Positions 10,370-22,200 of a stretch of 64,000 bases of DNA are shown one piece after another; within the stretch, counting starts at the first letter, position 1; every line of letters starts with the position of its first letter. This stretch comes from Eleusine coracana subsp. coracana. Taxonomy: Eukaryota; Streptophyta; Magnoliopsida; Poales; Poaceae. The position numbers and the translations under genes were made by a program. Where the stretch lies: assembly GCA_032690845.1 (NCBI GenBank), contig CM064421.1:39422963-39486962 (forward strand). Reading direction: 5' to 3'. The notes beneath the pieces are model-generated. The model was not told the DNA's origin, searched no databases, and saw only the letters and a list, made by a program, of their open reading frames with translations.

Positions 10370-12667
10370 GCTGCGCCTGCTGAGTGCGTGCCTCATCGCG
10401 TCAATTTGTAATGTGCCAAGATGGCAAAAGATCGATGCGTTAACCTCAGCAACGGGCATGTCCACGTTCACACGAGGCGACTGAACCTCGCCAACGTCCA
10501 ATTTGGAATGGTCCACATTGATATGGAATAGTACACGTTACCTGGAGATACGAAGAAATCCATCCTATCGTACCAGTCACCAGTCATGTATTTAGTCCTT
10601 ATGCTTAGTATACTTCACGATCTGTATAGGTAAAACGGAAACAGAGTGGACGATCGGACAAGAACGGTGGTGGAGCCTCGATCGGTTTAGCCGGAGAGCA
10701 TATCCTGCAAGGATACCTTGCCATTTCTTTAATCCGTTAATTTGGACCAATTCAGTAGCCTATGGCGCCCGGGCAAAAGATCCCGAAAGCAACCAGAAAA
10801 AAAAAAGGGGCACGCTTCCACAGTGTGGCCACCTCTCGACTGTTCCGGCGATGGAAATGACGTTTGATTTCGGTGTGGCGTGCCGCACGCCCTACGAGTT
10901 TGGTTGGGTGTGGACGCGCTAGCTGCTGCCGTCGAGGACTCCAGGTAGAAGCAAAGCAGCGTCGAATGGCCCGCGGCGAAAAGGGGTGCGCCGGGCGATT
11001 GTTCGGGTCGCGTCCCCGTCCGGCAAGTGGGCGCCGTCAGGTCCTCCCTGCTTTTCATTTCTCGCTCTGTTGGTTTGTTATCTGAGACCACTGAAAATCA
11101 AATCTGGTGAGAATGCGCGATCGGCACAGTTCCACGCCACAGATCCAGAGTCACCACACACCATTTTTTGTACCCTGAGAAAGCTACGGTACGTATTTTG
11201 CTGCAAAATGACCGACCTCGGACCTCCCCTGCTGATGTCTCTGTTTTTGTGGTTCAGGGGAGCACGACCATCCCAAACGGAATCTCAGTCCCAGATGAAT
11301 TCGTTTTGTTACGGAGTAGTGAAAGAGCAAAATGTGAAACCGAAGGTTATCCGCTGCACGAAGATTCAGGTTCGTGCATACTGCTGGCCCTGACAGAGTC
11401 GAGTCAATCCCCCAGCCTTGACCATTAAGTGGCGGTTAAGTAACATGAAACACGACGACGGGGCCTTGCACGTGTTTGCGTCAAAACAATTAAACAATCA
11501 CTGAGTTTCAAAAAAATTAAACAATCACTTGGATCCGCTGTGCACGGCTTAGAGGGCAAAAAGCACCAAGAGCCTTCAGAAAGCTGCCGCAGAGGATCTG
11601 CAACCGTGACGTTTGGAGTGACGAGGTGTTGAAAAAGTCGTCGAGCTTTTTCCTTCACTAAGACCTGAGCTTCCTACAGCATCGACACATAATCCACATG
11701 GGAGCTCGAGTATAATCGTGGACTTTTGACCAAGGTCTTCTTCCTCCTCCCCCAATCCTACGCCTCCTTGATGGCCAAGGAAAGAATCAAGCGGTTGAGG
11801 TCTCAATGCTTGTTGTGGGCCCGATGTACAGGGACACATCCGTTTATCCGATGACGATGATGATGCAAGGGCGTACGTGGCCAGATCGAACATCCATCGA
11901 CGGCAGTGACGCACTTTCATTCCCGATCCATAAAACAGTATCGTACATAACTGACGGACAAAATGTTACGTAAGTATTATATCATGCAAATAATATAGTA
12001 AGATTTATGTTTCAATGACGTGAACCGCGTGTGATATCGCAATAGTTTAACAACCGCCATGCACACACCTCCTCACCAAAACTCAACCGACAGTCTCTTT
12101 AGGTGTTTTTTCCAATAATTTTTCTTTCCTCAATAATAATTCGGACTAGATTTTGGATGGCAGTCTTAATGTTTTTCATCCGACTTTTTGTTTCATATCG
12201 GATTTCTGATAGATGTATCGTCTTTTTCAGTGATAGCATGCCCTTCTTGAAGAGATTATATACTTCTAGTTCTTTCCGAGGAGGGATTGAACCCCGCTCC
12301 CTTTTCGTAAGATAGTCTTTTCACCCATGGGTGCGGTGGCGGATGTGTCCGTTTGAGCGCTTGTGATGGTACTAGCAGTGACAGATCTTATACATGGTTC
12401 AATCTTTAGAAGATATAACTAATATACTTTCGGCATCCTTTACTTCCTATAGAACTATGGTTTCCGGGTTCAGATGTGGTTGGGCTTACCGCACATCTTT
12501 TGCAGTCTCTGTGTCCATGGTCTTCTGTAATAAGAACTATGGTTTCCGGGTTCAGATGTGGTACTTTCATATCGGTAATGGAGTTTTATGGAGTGGTAGA
12601 TGTTGTTAGATGTGAGGAAGATAAAGTATGAGAATCTAGTGGTATTCTTCAATGCAAATTTATTTTA
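10370..12667. other. Gene-free stretch
   Basis: No gene recognised on either strand. Open frames of 80-135 codons occur, but none shows a domain or a coherent gene structure. A perfect 30-bp direct repeat lies near the right end and is listed separately. Confidence 0.4.
12451..12562. repeat. 30-bp perfect direct repeat, 82-bp period
   Basis: The 30-mer starting AGAACTATGGTTTCCGGGTT occurs at 12451-12480 and again at 12533-12562 without mismatch. It looks like a local duplication or replication slippage. No function can be assigned. Confidence 0.8.
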
Positions 12668-13479
12668 GAGTAAAGTGTACCGTAGATCCTTAAACTATTT
12701 AAAAATGTTCATCTAGATCCATAAACTCTCAAACAGCCCATATGGGTCCATAAACTATTCTCGGATGGTCATTTAAGTCCACAAATTTTATAGTGACTCC
12801 ATAGGTCTACGATCTATTTATTTTGCGTCAACTAGGTCCACACCACTGCCACTCAACCGCTCTTTATGCGTGATCCAACGAGATCCGCTCTCTATATGAG
12901 CGTCGCCAAGCCTACACAACGATGCCAGCTAGCAGCCGATGCACTCTACGCGTAGCAGTCTTACTATCTCTACGTCGATAGCCCATGTCTGTCTGCCCAC
13001 CAGGCGGTGACGATAACATTATGTCACATGCGAAAGGTACCATGCACGAAAGGCAAGTCATTGTCACGGGTAAGGGGCAGATCATCATCGTAAATAATGA
13101 GTAACGTGCACGGGAAGACGAGGCTATGACAGGGAGAGCGAGGCCGGATGGGAAGACAAGGCCACCACGAGCACCGCACATGCTGCTATCTGGCATTGTT
13201 GTGTAGCCTCGACAGTGACCGTATGGAGAGTGGTTGTGTGGTGGTAATAACGCGCGTGGAGAGCGGTTGTGGGACGGTATGGAGCGTGGAGAACGGTTGT
13301 GCATTATGGATTTAACTGATACAATATAAATAGATCATAAATCTAGAGGGTCACTATAATGATTGTGGACGTAGATGTCCATATGATAATAGTTTAGAAA
13401 TCCAGATTGTTACTTTGAGAGTTCGTGCATCTATATGACCATTACTAAATAGTTTAAAGACTTGTGGTGCATTTCACTC
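12668..13479. mobile_element. Foldback MULE-type element (812 bp) with 9-bp target-site duplication
   Basis: The ends are long inverted repeats: the left starts GAGTAAAGTGTACC and the reverse complement of the right starts GAGTGAAATGCACC. Recognisable pairing extends about 180 bp inward, with matching phrases such as TTAAACTATTTA and GATCTATTTAT. The element is flanked by a perfect 9-bp direct repeat TTTATTTTA (12659-12667 and 13480-13488). A 9-bp duplication and GAG-type ends are the hallmark of Mutator-like elements. No transposase is encoded, so it is non-autonomous. Confidence 0.85.
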
Positions 13480-13488
13480 TTTATTTTA

Positions 13489-15593
13489 TGTTGAGATCTC
13501 GGTTGATAAAAGAATTTTAATTTAATAAAATCTAGTTTCTTTCTTCAAAAAAAGGCAGCGCTGAATTGAAGGGAGACTTCATGTAATAATAGGATAGTTT
13601 TTTTTATTGCAATAATAGGATAGTTGGCCGTGGCTTAGTCGGTGCTTTCTTTGTTTTTATTGGCTGGCTGTGACCCGTATCATGTAAACCGGCAACCCCG
13701 GGTTGTGAGAATGTTATCTAAAACTTTATAGCTTTCAATAATATTAGCAGCCAATAAGGGTTTTTTTTCTGTATATAAAAAAGAACCAAAGCTCAACCAA
13801 AATTCCAGCTATCACATTGGTACACGGTGCGTTTGTAGAATCGGGACCCCAGAATTGCTGGGCCGCAGTCGATCCACCACCACGATCATTTGCCGGCAAC
13901 GTAACAAGTGACACCACTGAAAGCAACGTCCAGTGAAGGTAGGGTCAAAGAGCTACCTGCCGCACTCGAAATCAAAATCTCTTATAGCCTCTTTTCGTAA
14001 ATAGAAATGGGGGAAATTCGTCCAAAAAGCTGCGTTGAAATTCGTAGCACGCAACGGAACAGCGAGCAAAGGGCTGCACGACTGGACAAAAGTGAACATC
14101 GTGTTATCGTGTCCATTCTGTAGAGATAGGAGGTCTGGCTGCTGTCCAAACCGCATGGTGAAGCACTGAAACTCGTATTCTGCGACTCTATGATCTAATT
14201 AATCTGTAGATAATGGCGATCTTGGTTACTGTTCTGAAAGAGATTTGACACAGGGTATGAGGAGGGGGGGGGGGGGGGGGGGGTAGCTTGCTTTTCTATT
14301 CGACTAACCTTATCCAGCCGCAACCGACTCCTCTGCCTTTAGAGGTAAAGGCACCAAAAGAATAGTAATTTGTCTTTACATAAACAGTAGCAAACAGTCC
14401 TAGTGACTTTACTGATCATTCGGGTACCTTAGCAAAAAAATGTGCTGATTTTACTGCTGCAAAAACAGTGTAGTGTACGCACTCTAGCATTACATCTAGA
14501 CCGTTCTTGTGGGATCTGATGATGTGAAAGAGGGTTAAAGTCCCTAAAGGCGGAGGATCTCAACCCTAGTCAGTGTGGACTACTCTAGCACGCTATAATG
14601 GAAAAAGGTTGAAGCATCTTTCAAACTTTAGCGCAACAGTTATAAGCTCGATTTGTCGGACTCAGACAATGTAATCTGATGGAGACTTCCCTGATCTCTT
14701 CCGCTTTTGCACCTGCAAAATGTGGTTTCAGTGCACTGATCGAAGATAGCATCTGACTCAGATCAGTATGCAAGCAGCCGGGGACAAAGAAAAACAAGAC
14801 CGGAGCCCTTAAAAATGCAGACAAAATTACAATGGGACATCCGCAATAGATTACAGATCCGCTCGCCGACCAACGCTCGTCTCGTCTCAAGTCTCCGCAA
14901 TGTTTTGGGTCGCTTTCGGAGGGGGAAAGGGGAAAAACTAAACAACGCTTTCGTGGACCATTGATGCTGGGGCTGCGTACTGCTGGCTGCTGATGACCAA
15001 CTTTGAATCGATTATTTTCGAAAAGGAAAGAAAACGAAAACCACATCCAGAAACGACATCCTGTGTTAATTGGAAATAGACTTTAAATGAATTTTCTTCA
15101 AATATTTAGAACAATCGTTAAACTGATCTGGATGTGCCACAACAACAACAAAAAAAAAAACTTAAACTTTTGAGCTTAGGAGAAAACACATACTGAGGGG
15201 TGAGGGCTATCAATCTGTTAAGTCATGCCAGAATTAGTGCAGCTTTGCTACCAGCAGGAATAATGTATCCGGATGAATCAACCTATTTTACCTAGATGAT
15301 CACACACAAATACCAAACCAAATTGGATGCTCATTCGCATGGCCTGTTCGAACCCTCTACATCAGACGTTTTTACCTTTCTCAAAGGAATCAGTTCAACA
15401 AGTCCAGACGACTTAATTAAATTATGCATATCATTTGTATACTTCAAATGCAAGAAAATTCATACCAGAATCTTTTCCCCCTATTACAGACTACATATGC
15501 TTTCAGTCTCAGACAGCAAAAAGACCAGCTAAAAAGTCTGAGCAAAGGGCATTATCGTACATTAAACTTTTGAAAAGTTTAATTCCAACAGAA
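13489..15593. other. Gene-free stretch and likely 3' flank of S10
   Basis: No gene recognised. The right-hand 100-200 bp probably contains the 3' UTR of the minus-strand ribosomal protein gene that ends at 15594. A 20-nt G tract occurs at 14264-14283. Confidence 0.4.
14264..14283 (+). repeat. Homopolymer G tract (20 G)
   Basis: Twenty consecutive G residues in otherwise unremarkable intergenic DNA. Its exact length is prone to assembly error. Confidence 0.9.
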
Positions 15594-18546
15594 TCATAGC
15601 TTCACCTCAACATCCACTCCGGCAGGGAGCTGGAGCTGCATCAATGAATCAATCGTTTGGGCTGTTGGATACATGATATCGATCAGCCGTTGGTGCGTCC
15701 TGATCTCAAAATGGAACCTTGAATCCTTGTGCACATGGGGAGAGTTCAGCACACAATAGACTCTCCGCTTGGTCGGCAGAGGAACAGGACCCATGGTCTT
15801 TGCATTGGTTGTTTTGGCAGCCTCAATTATTTTCTTGCAGGAGTCCTCAATCAAAGGCACCCAGTAAGACCTCAACTTGATCCGGATCTTCTGCTTAGGT
15901 GCCAGCTGCAAACAAATAACATTTACATTGAACTGCTGTTAGTCATGGAGAGATAAGCAACTTCTGCATATAAGTTGAATAGTAAAGACACACTACATAA
16001 AAAACATATAGCTGATTAGGCTCGACGAATCATGTAATAAAGAGAAAAAAGAGTTGTCAATAGGAAAAGGAGAGTTCAAACAACCTCAATTTCTTGTATG
16101 GTAGACATAACCTTATACAATGCACAAATGGCAGACAATTAATAGTTACAGGAACATATACACCAAAAATAATAATACAATATATTAGCAGAATGAGAAT
16201 TGGGACAAACACAAGTTGCACGTTTGTTTCCAACTTATTCTGATTTAAGAAATTTTAGTACAATGTCAGCTAACTCAAGCCGATGCAATGTATAGCTATG
16301 ATCAGCCCCTTCAATGATATGCAATTCATGGTTGATTATATATTGATTGAATTTTAGAGCATCCCCCAATGGCACAACATCATCATTAGCACCATGTACT
16401 GTTAAAACCCTACAGTTGGGGTCAATAGACGTGCAAGCACTCTGCATATTTGTCTTGAGACGATCCACCAGACTTTCTTTGGTTACACGGTACATAAAAC
16501 GACCTGTTTTATCTCCCACATCAATGAAACCATGCTGATTCATCCTTTCTATATAATCATTTCCAAATCTATCTCCAATTCCACGTTCCAGATTGAATCT
16601 TCCACAAATATTAATAACACTAGGTATGTCTTGATACATGGATGCATAAAGGATAACCACATTCCCTCCCTTACTGTGGCCACCAATAGCACGAGTATCA
16701 CATTTATGTTTCTTGAAATGTAGGATCACATCGCGCAAATCATCTACCTCTTTGTAGTAATTGCCATATTGGAATGTACCTTCACTTTCTCCATTTCCAG
16801 AAAAATCAAAACGAAATACACTAATATTTTCTGATGTCAATGCATCAGCGAGGCTTAATATAGTTCTACTTTCCTTTGATGATCTAAATCCATGGCATAG
16901 TACTATAATCTCCTTAGATCCAGCTTCATGCAAAACACCAACAAGTTTCCCTCCATATCTGTTCCTTATTACTATTTTCTTTTGTGATATGCCAAATGAA
17001 TCACTAAAAGAGGAGCGCAACTGTGAATAAGGCCTCACAACAGTTTCTTTTCCAGCAGTAGCACCAAACAGCAACTGCACGTAAATATGTACCATGGACA
17101 TCCTTAACAAATTGAGACATGAAGGAACAGGCAATAGCTATAATGATAGGGATTAACTGCTGGAGAATCACACAACATTCTCGTTATTATTTATTGTTCT
17201 TTACTAGTTCATCTGGCCTCCAGCACGCTTCGACAATTACTTTCCAATTATATGTAGGTACAAATTCAATGTACATCGACCAATTCAATTTCCAAATCTA
17301 AAGAATTTATGTATGTTAATTTTCCAAATTTTATGTCAAATTTTGGGCCATAGAATATTAGTGGTGATTGTCCAACTCTAACAGCATTAAGAACTATATA
17401 AAGTAGGCTCCAAGGAAGTTCAATAAGAGGCGTTTCATATAAGGATTTATTGATTAGTAACAAATAGGTAATATATTAGTCCCAGAGATCCTATAAGAAA
17501 TATCCTTGACTAAAGATACAGCCTACCAGGAGCACTCAGCAGAAAGGAGGGCAATATGTTCAACATGGAAAGCTACAACCTTTCACAGCCATAGGCCAAC
17601 AAACAATAACATCATATACAAAATAAGACTCATATTTGTTCATGGTCTCCCAGGGAGTCATCATTCCAGTTGAGCTGGAAAAAATTTTGGAGAGAGACTA
17701 CACCATGTTTCATTATTCTAGATAATGTGCTGTTAATCAGACAACTCAAGAATCGAGTACTCCAAAACTGACATCAGCAACGGCATTTACATCCAAATCA
17801 GTCAAGCCAGCAATACGTTACTATAATTCAAGCAGCTTAACACATGTTTAGACTGAGATGTAGTCCGCCATTTCTATGTAACTAATCATTAAGTCACCGA
17901 AAGTTTATTCACTCCATGGCCGTAACCATGTCAAGAAGCATGGAACCAATTCTTAGCTCAACTTACCAACATACTCAAGTATATTATCCTTGCCCTTATA
18001 TGGTTATACATACAAAATACGCATTATGCAGCATTAACATCTAAGAGACACATAGCTATTGTATTTCTCACAGTACAATCACAACAGTGACGTCATTAGA
18101 ACGAAACATTCCACAACATACAACTAGGAAAATTAACAGTCAGAAAAGGTACCTGCTCCCCATCATCCCCAATCGACGATGGCAACGGAATTCCCGTTCC
18201 CTCCCCTTCCTGAAAGCAAGCACAGCCATCTTAGTCACCGAATGCAATGGACGCAAACTGAATCAATGTAGCACAGCCCATGCGGGAATCCCAGGAATTC
18301 CAGCATGTTTGAACAAAACTTCCTTAATGCACAAGTTGACACATCAGTATAGTCACGTACCGGCGGCGTGTCGGGGATGCCGTCTTCCGAAAGGGTCTCG
18401 GCAGGCGGAGCGGCCGCGGCACGTGAGCGGAGGGAAGATGCGCGGAGGGACGAGGGGAAGGAGAGAGTGGAGGGGGTAGGGTTTGTGGCCCCGCGGTGGA
18501 GGAATAGGAGAGGGAGCTGGGAGGTGGTGGATGTGGAGACGGCCAT
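15594..18546 (-). CDS. Plastid 30S ribosomal protein S10 (nuclear-encoded)
   Basis: A component of the small subunit of the chloroplast ribosome, in the uS10 family. Three exons: 18361-18546, 18153-18209 and 15594-15905, with GT/AG junctions. All splice in phase 0 and give 184 residues. The first exon supplies a Ser/Ala/Arg-rich N-terminus (MAVSTSTTSQ..., about 50 residues) typical of a plastid transit peptide. The last exon carries the S10 core: KQKIRIKLRSYW near its start, then GPVPLPTKRR and HFEIRTHQRLIDI. Intron 2 is 2,247 bp, very long for this gene, because it holds a complete alpha/beta hydrolase ORF on the same strand. Upstream of the ATG the DNA is GC-rich with no clear TATA box. Confidence 0.92.
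16235..17101 (-). CDS. Alpha/beta hydrolase (putative esterase) nested in S10 intron 2
   Basis: An uninterrupted frame of 288 residues from the first true ATG (17101); a second in-frame ATG follows at 17095. It shows the alpha/beta-hydrolase plan of plant proteins annotated as serine-aminopeptidase-like or esterase (Arabidopsis At3g47560/At3g47590 type): oxyanion segment LCHGF (68-72), FRFDFSGNGESEG (97-108), nucleophile elbow GHSKGG with Ser143, acid Asp240/241 in HGANDD, and His268 in EGADHSY. The substrate is unknown. The entire domain lies in one exon. A sequence resembling a splice acceptor (TTACGTGCAG) occurs nine residues after the ATG, so the true N-terminus could come from an upstream exon, possibly of S10. 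Its location inside an intron in the same orientation is unusual. It may be a retroposed copy, but this is inference. Confidence 0.8.
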   Translation of the reverse strand: MSMVHIYVQLLFGATAGKETVVRPYSQLRSSFSDSFGISQKKIVIRNRYGGKLVGVLHEAGSKEIIVLCHGFRSSKESRTILSLADALTSENISVFRFDFSGNGESEGTFQYGNYYKEVDDLRDVILHFKKHKCDTRAIGGHSKGGNVVILYASMYQDIPSVINICGRFNLERGIGDRFGNDYIERMNQHGFIDVGDKTGRFMYRVTKESLVDRLKTNMQSACTSIDPNCRVLTVHGANDDVVPLGDALKFNQYIINHELHIIEGADHSYTLHRLELADIVLKFLKSE

Positions 18547-19035
18547 GGCGCGGGGAGGGAAGGGGAGACGATGAGCAGCAGCAGTGGGAGCGTTGGGTTT
18601 TGGAAGACCTCTGATTTGCTATCGCAGTATATTATCCGTTTCTGGGCATCTTTTTTGCGTTTGAGCGCCTCCAGTCTTTTATATTGACATAACACTCACA
18701 CCTAGACTCACTGGACTGAAGTGTACCGTTCCAGGCAACAACACAGTTTTTCAATAGACTAGCAATACCAAAGCTCAGATGAAAATGAATAACGACTTCA
18801 TTGCACGAAACATGGTGAATCGAAGTCAGCACAGGATAAGTAATTTAAATTTGAAAGTAGTAGTACAACATTTAGCACAAAATCTACAGAGTTTGGAGTA
18901 ACATGTCACAGCCTAGGCATGAAGACAGGAATGATGGGGTAGCCGAATTTAACTCTGCTACAAACAAACATTTATATTTACAGAGCTATTATCTCCATTT
19001 TCTTGAGTAATAATGGGGAAAACAGCTGCAACTAT
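18547..19035. other. S10 upstream region and pBRP 3' flank
   Basis: The interval separates two same-strand genes. It should hold the S10 promoter and 5' UTR on its left and the 3' UTR of the TFIIB-related gene on its right. No further gene or mobile element was recognised. Confidence 0.4.
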
Positions 19036-21581
19036 TCACTTCCCTTCTTTATCCCGGCCGTCACCACCATCCCCAGCACTCCTTTTGCCAATCCCTTTTA
19101 GTGCAGCCACAAGGTCCAAGCCCAACTGCTGCTCACGAAGTCGAGAGTATGATGACCCAGTTGCAGGTGCTGCCTGCTTAAGCTGCCATGGAGCAGCCTG
19201 CCTATTCAGAGGAGACGGGAGAACCTTCGATTCATTTAAAAATCTGTCACCTGGAATTGGATTGGGCGTCATATCTGCTCTATCACAATCCATTGCGCAT
19301 GTTGCCTCATTAAGGTTGAACCCACGAACATTAGTTTCCATCTTGTCCCGGTCACATTTTGTAGATGCTGAGAATGTGGCATTAGGCTGCCAAAAAGCCT
19401 TGCTCATGTCATGGGGCTCAAGTTTTGCAGGTCGGCCAAGTGCGTTAGTTTTCTTGTCTTCCTCTTCTTTTACGATGACCATATGATCAGGCTCTGGAGG
19501 TTCAGGGACCTTTTGCTTCATACTATCCAATATCTTATCCTGATACAGATCCTTGCCACTTGACGAACGCCCTGAATAAATGGTGGTCATCGGGAAAGCT
19601 TTCTCTGGTGGTGTGGCTGGTGTATAGCCTGGAGGGAGTAAATCATCCCAATTCTCCAGTAATTCTTTATATACTTTGCGTAGGGTGACCTCTGTAAGGC
19701 CCGTTACCTTACAGATCTCAGCTTGAGTTTTGCGCTTGTCTTCAAGCTGGCATGCAAGGTAGATAGCAGCAGCAGATATACTTATGGGATTTCGCCGTGT
19801 GCAGAAGCATTTATTAACCACCACCTCGCCAATATGAGCTGCAAGTTCCTGAGGAGTCAAAAGGCGATATGTTAAACGCAGATGTTGATTTTATGGCATA
19901 ATGTTTCAATAACAGTTTAATAGCTCATCTGATACCTGGGCAGATTTATTCAGCTGGAGCAGGCTGCAAAACCGAGGCATATGGACAGCTATCGAATTGC
20001 TGTTAAGAGGTTGGCTCAGTTTCAGAGATTCACCAAGTATTTTGATGTATTTCCCTATCTCTTTCTGGGGAAGATTGCTAGCAGTTGAGATTTCCTGACC
20101 ATGTAGCAAACACAAGGTTAATCAATACTAAATGATAAGCTATTATTAGGCAGAAATGCCACACCAAGTCTTTCTACAACACGAATTGAGTATAAGTGTA
20201 TAATGAAGCTGAAAAAACATTTGGTTCAGCATTTTGCCTGTGAAGCTTGCCTAATGTGTTTTTACATCAAACCGAGGAACGTTATAGAAACACAATGTTG
20301 GAACACAATTATAGTTATCCTAATCTATAGTAGCTAGAACACAATGTTGGATATGGTGAGGAAACTGGAGTCAAATAATAACTTCCATATTTGATGGAAA
20401 AAATCTAAAAGGTTTGATGAAATGAAACAAAATGTATATGCACTTATTTTTCTCTTTCATCCATGTTAATGATCAGTCATAAGTTGCAAATGTTTATGTG
20501 TGGCTTAAAAAGGGAGCTTGAACAGGATGTTTTCTTAACACTAAATAAATTTGACGACTCAGGTCCATTATTTCGGTATGCTGGAAAAGAGAATGTATTC
20601 AGATTGAGGAACATAATTATAAACTGTAAAGGAGCACATATTCAGAAGTGAAAACACTAGCTGATCAATTGAGGAACACAATTATAAACTGCCTTCTTCA
20701 AAAGCTGTCGGAGTTATTCCGGACAAAGCAGGCGTTGCAAGTCCCGGATTCTCAATTTTCATTCATGCAATGCAATCTTGTGGTACAGAAAGTTCAGTTT
20801 CAGAAACTATGGTTTCCAACTAACTGGCCCTAAATCCTAATCCTAATTCATAGGAGAAATGCATGGTTACACAGCTAAGCCTGTTCATCTCTTATTGTCT
20901 ATTTGTCTTCCACTAGCAGGACTGTCCACTAGAGCATTAGAACAAACAGACAGTGTGTGTATCACAAACCTGTAGCGTCCTAGGTTCCTGCGCCTCGCGG
21001 ATGGCCTGCACGAGCGCGGCGGTGGCGAGCGCCTCCACGCTGCGGTTCCTGAGACAGGTCGCAGACGAGCAGTCCTTGAAGAGCTCGAAGGCGTGGTCGG
21101 CTATGTCCCGGTCCAGCCTGAGTATGGAAGCGACGTCGACGATCTGAAGGTAGGCGCGGAGGCTGTCGACGGAGACCATGGGCCCGGCGGGGTCCGGGGT
21201 GGAGGAAGCGGCGGAATCGACGGCGAGCGCGCGCTCGAGCTCGGCGAGGAGGCCGGAGAAGGCGGAGGCGGAGCGGGCGAGCACGGGGTGCCGCTCGAGG
21301 GAGAAGATCGAGAAGGCGGAGACGAAGCCGGCGGGGAGGAAGGGGTCGTCTTCATCTTCGGCGTCGGGGGAGGCCTGGGCGGCGGTGGCGGCGGCGAGGT
21401 CGGGGGTGACAAGGGGGAGCGGGTGGAGGGAGGGGAGGAGGGGGAAGAAGGGATGCGTGTGGAGGTGGCGCTCGAGGACGATGCGGGCGCAGGCGGAGCA
21501 CTCGGAGACGGCGCGCGAGAGCGGCGGCTGCGTCGTCGCGCAGCGCGCCGGGCCGGACGCGCGGCAGTAGGGGCACTGCAT
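19036..21581 (-). CDS. Plant-specific TFIIB-related protein (pBRP type)
   Basis: A general transcription factor of the TFIIB/BRF family, of the plant-only pBRP class. Three exons: 20970-21581, 19936-20094 and 19036-19848, all phase 0, giving 527 residues. It has an N-terminal zinc ribbon with C3-x2-C6 and C28-x2-C31. Two cyclin-like TFIIB repeats follow: the first runs through DLRAYLQIVDVASIL-like and CLRNRSVEALATAALVQAIR segments into exon 2, and the second covers ELAAHIGEVVVNKC, RNPISISAAAIYLACQL and GLTEVTLRKVYKELLENWD. A long, acidic/Pro-rich, probably disordered tail completes it. The start was set at MQCPYC; in-frame ATGs also exist at 21605 and 21677. Known pBRPs have been linked to the plastid envelope and to rRNA or seed-specific transcription. 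A MULE-like foldback lies only about 110 bp upstream. Confidence 0.92.
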
Positions 21582-21690
21582 CGTCTGCGATTGCGCCGAC
21601 GACATGGGGTTCTCGACTTTGGAGAAGAGGGTGGACAGCAGACTTTGGGCCTTTGGGTTGGGAGAACTGAGTTCCATATGCTCAAATATC

Positions 21691-22191
21691 GAGATTTTTT
21701 GCTATTATAAAACTGGATACGGTGGACTTCTCATATTTACCAGTACAATATTGAATTTCTATTTTTATCATTAAACTGATATTCGAACTCTTTGTTTATC
21801 ATTGGCTAGTAATTCAGCATCTTAATATTTATTAAGGAACATAAAAAGATAGAAATAACTCTAAATGTATACACAAACATATTTTTTAATCTGGTCACAC
21901 ATGATAAGTCTGAAATAATATTAAAAAATTCAAAAAAAATTTAAATTTTGATTTTTTATATTATTTTGGACTTATCATGTGTGTTCAGATAAAAAAATGT
22001 GCTTGTATATAAACTTAGAGATATTTTTGTCTTTTCATATCCCTTAATAGAGGTTAAGATACTAAAATACTAACTAATGATAATAAACGAAGAGTTCGAA
22101 TAACAGTTTGATGGTAAAACTGGAAAACCCAATGTTATAATGATAAATATGAGAAGCGCAACCTATCCAGTGTTATAATAGCAAAAATCTC
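21691..22191. mobile_element. Foldback MULE-type element (501 bp) at the pBRP 5' end
   Basis: The ends are inverted repeats: left GAGATTTTTTGCTATTATAA, reverse complement of right GAGATTTTTGCTATTATAAC. Pairing continues through the whole element to a centre near 21935-21945; for example a CACATGATAAGTC phrase pairs with GACTTATCATGTG. It is flanked by a perfect 9-bp duplication TCAAATATC (21682-21690 and 22192-22200), diagnostic of Mutator-like insertion. It has no coding capacity. It lies immediately upstream of the TFIIB-related gene, probably in its promoter or 5' UTR. Confidence 0.88.
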
Positions 22192-22200
22192 TCAAATATC

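Noticed and set aside
16235..17134. Starting the nested hydrolase at 17134
   Set aside because: That codon is TTG; the first true in-frame ATG is at 17101.
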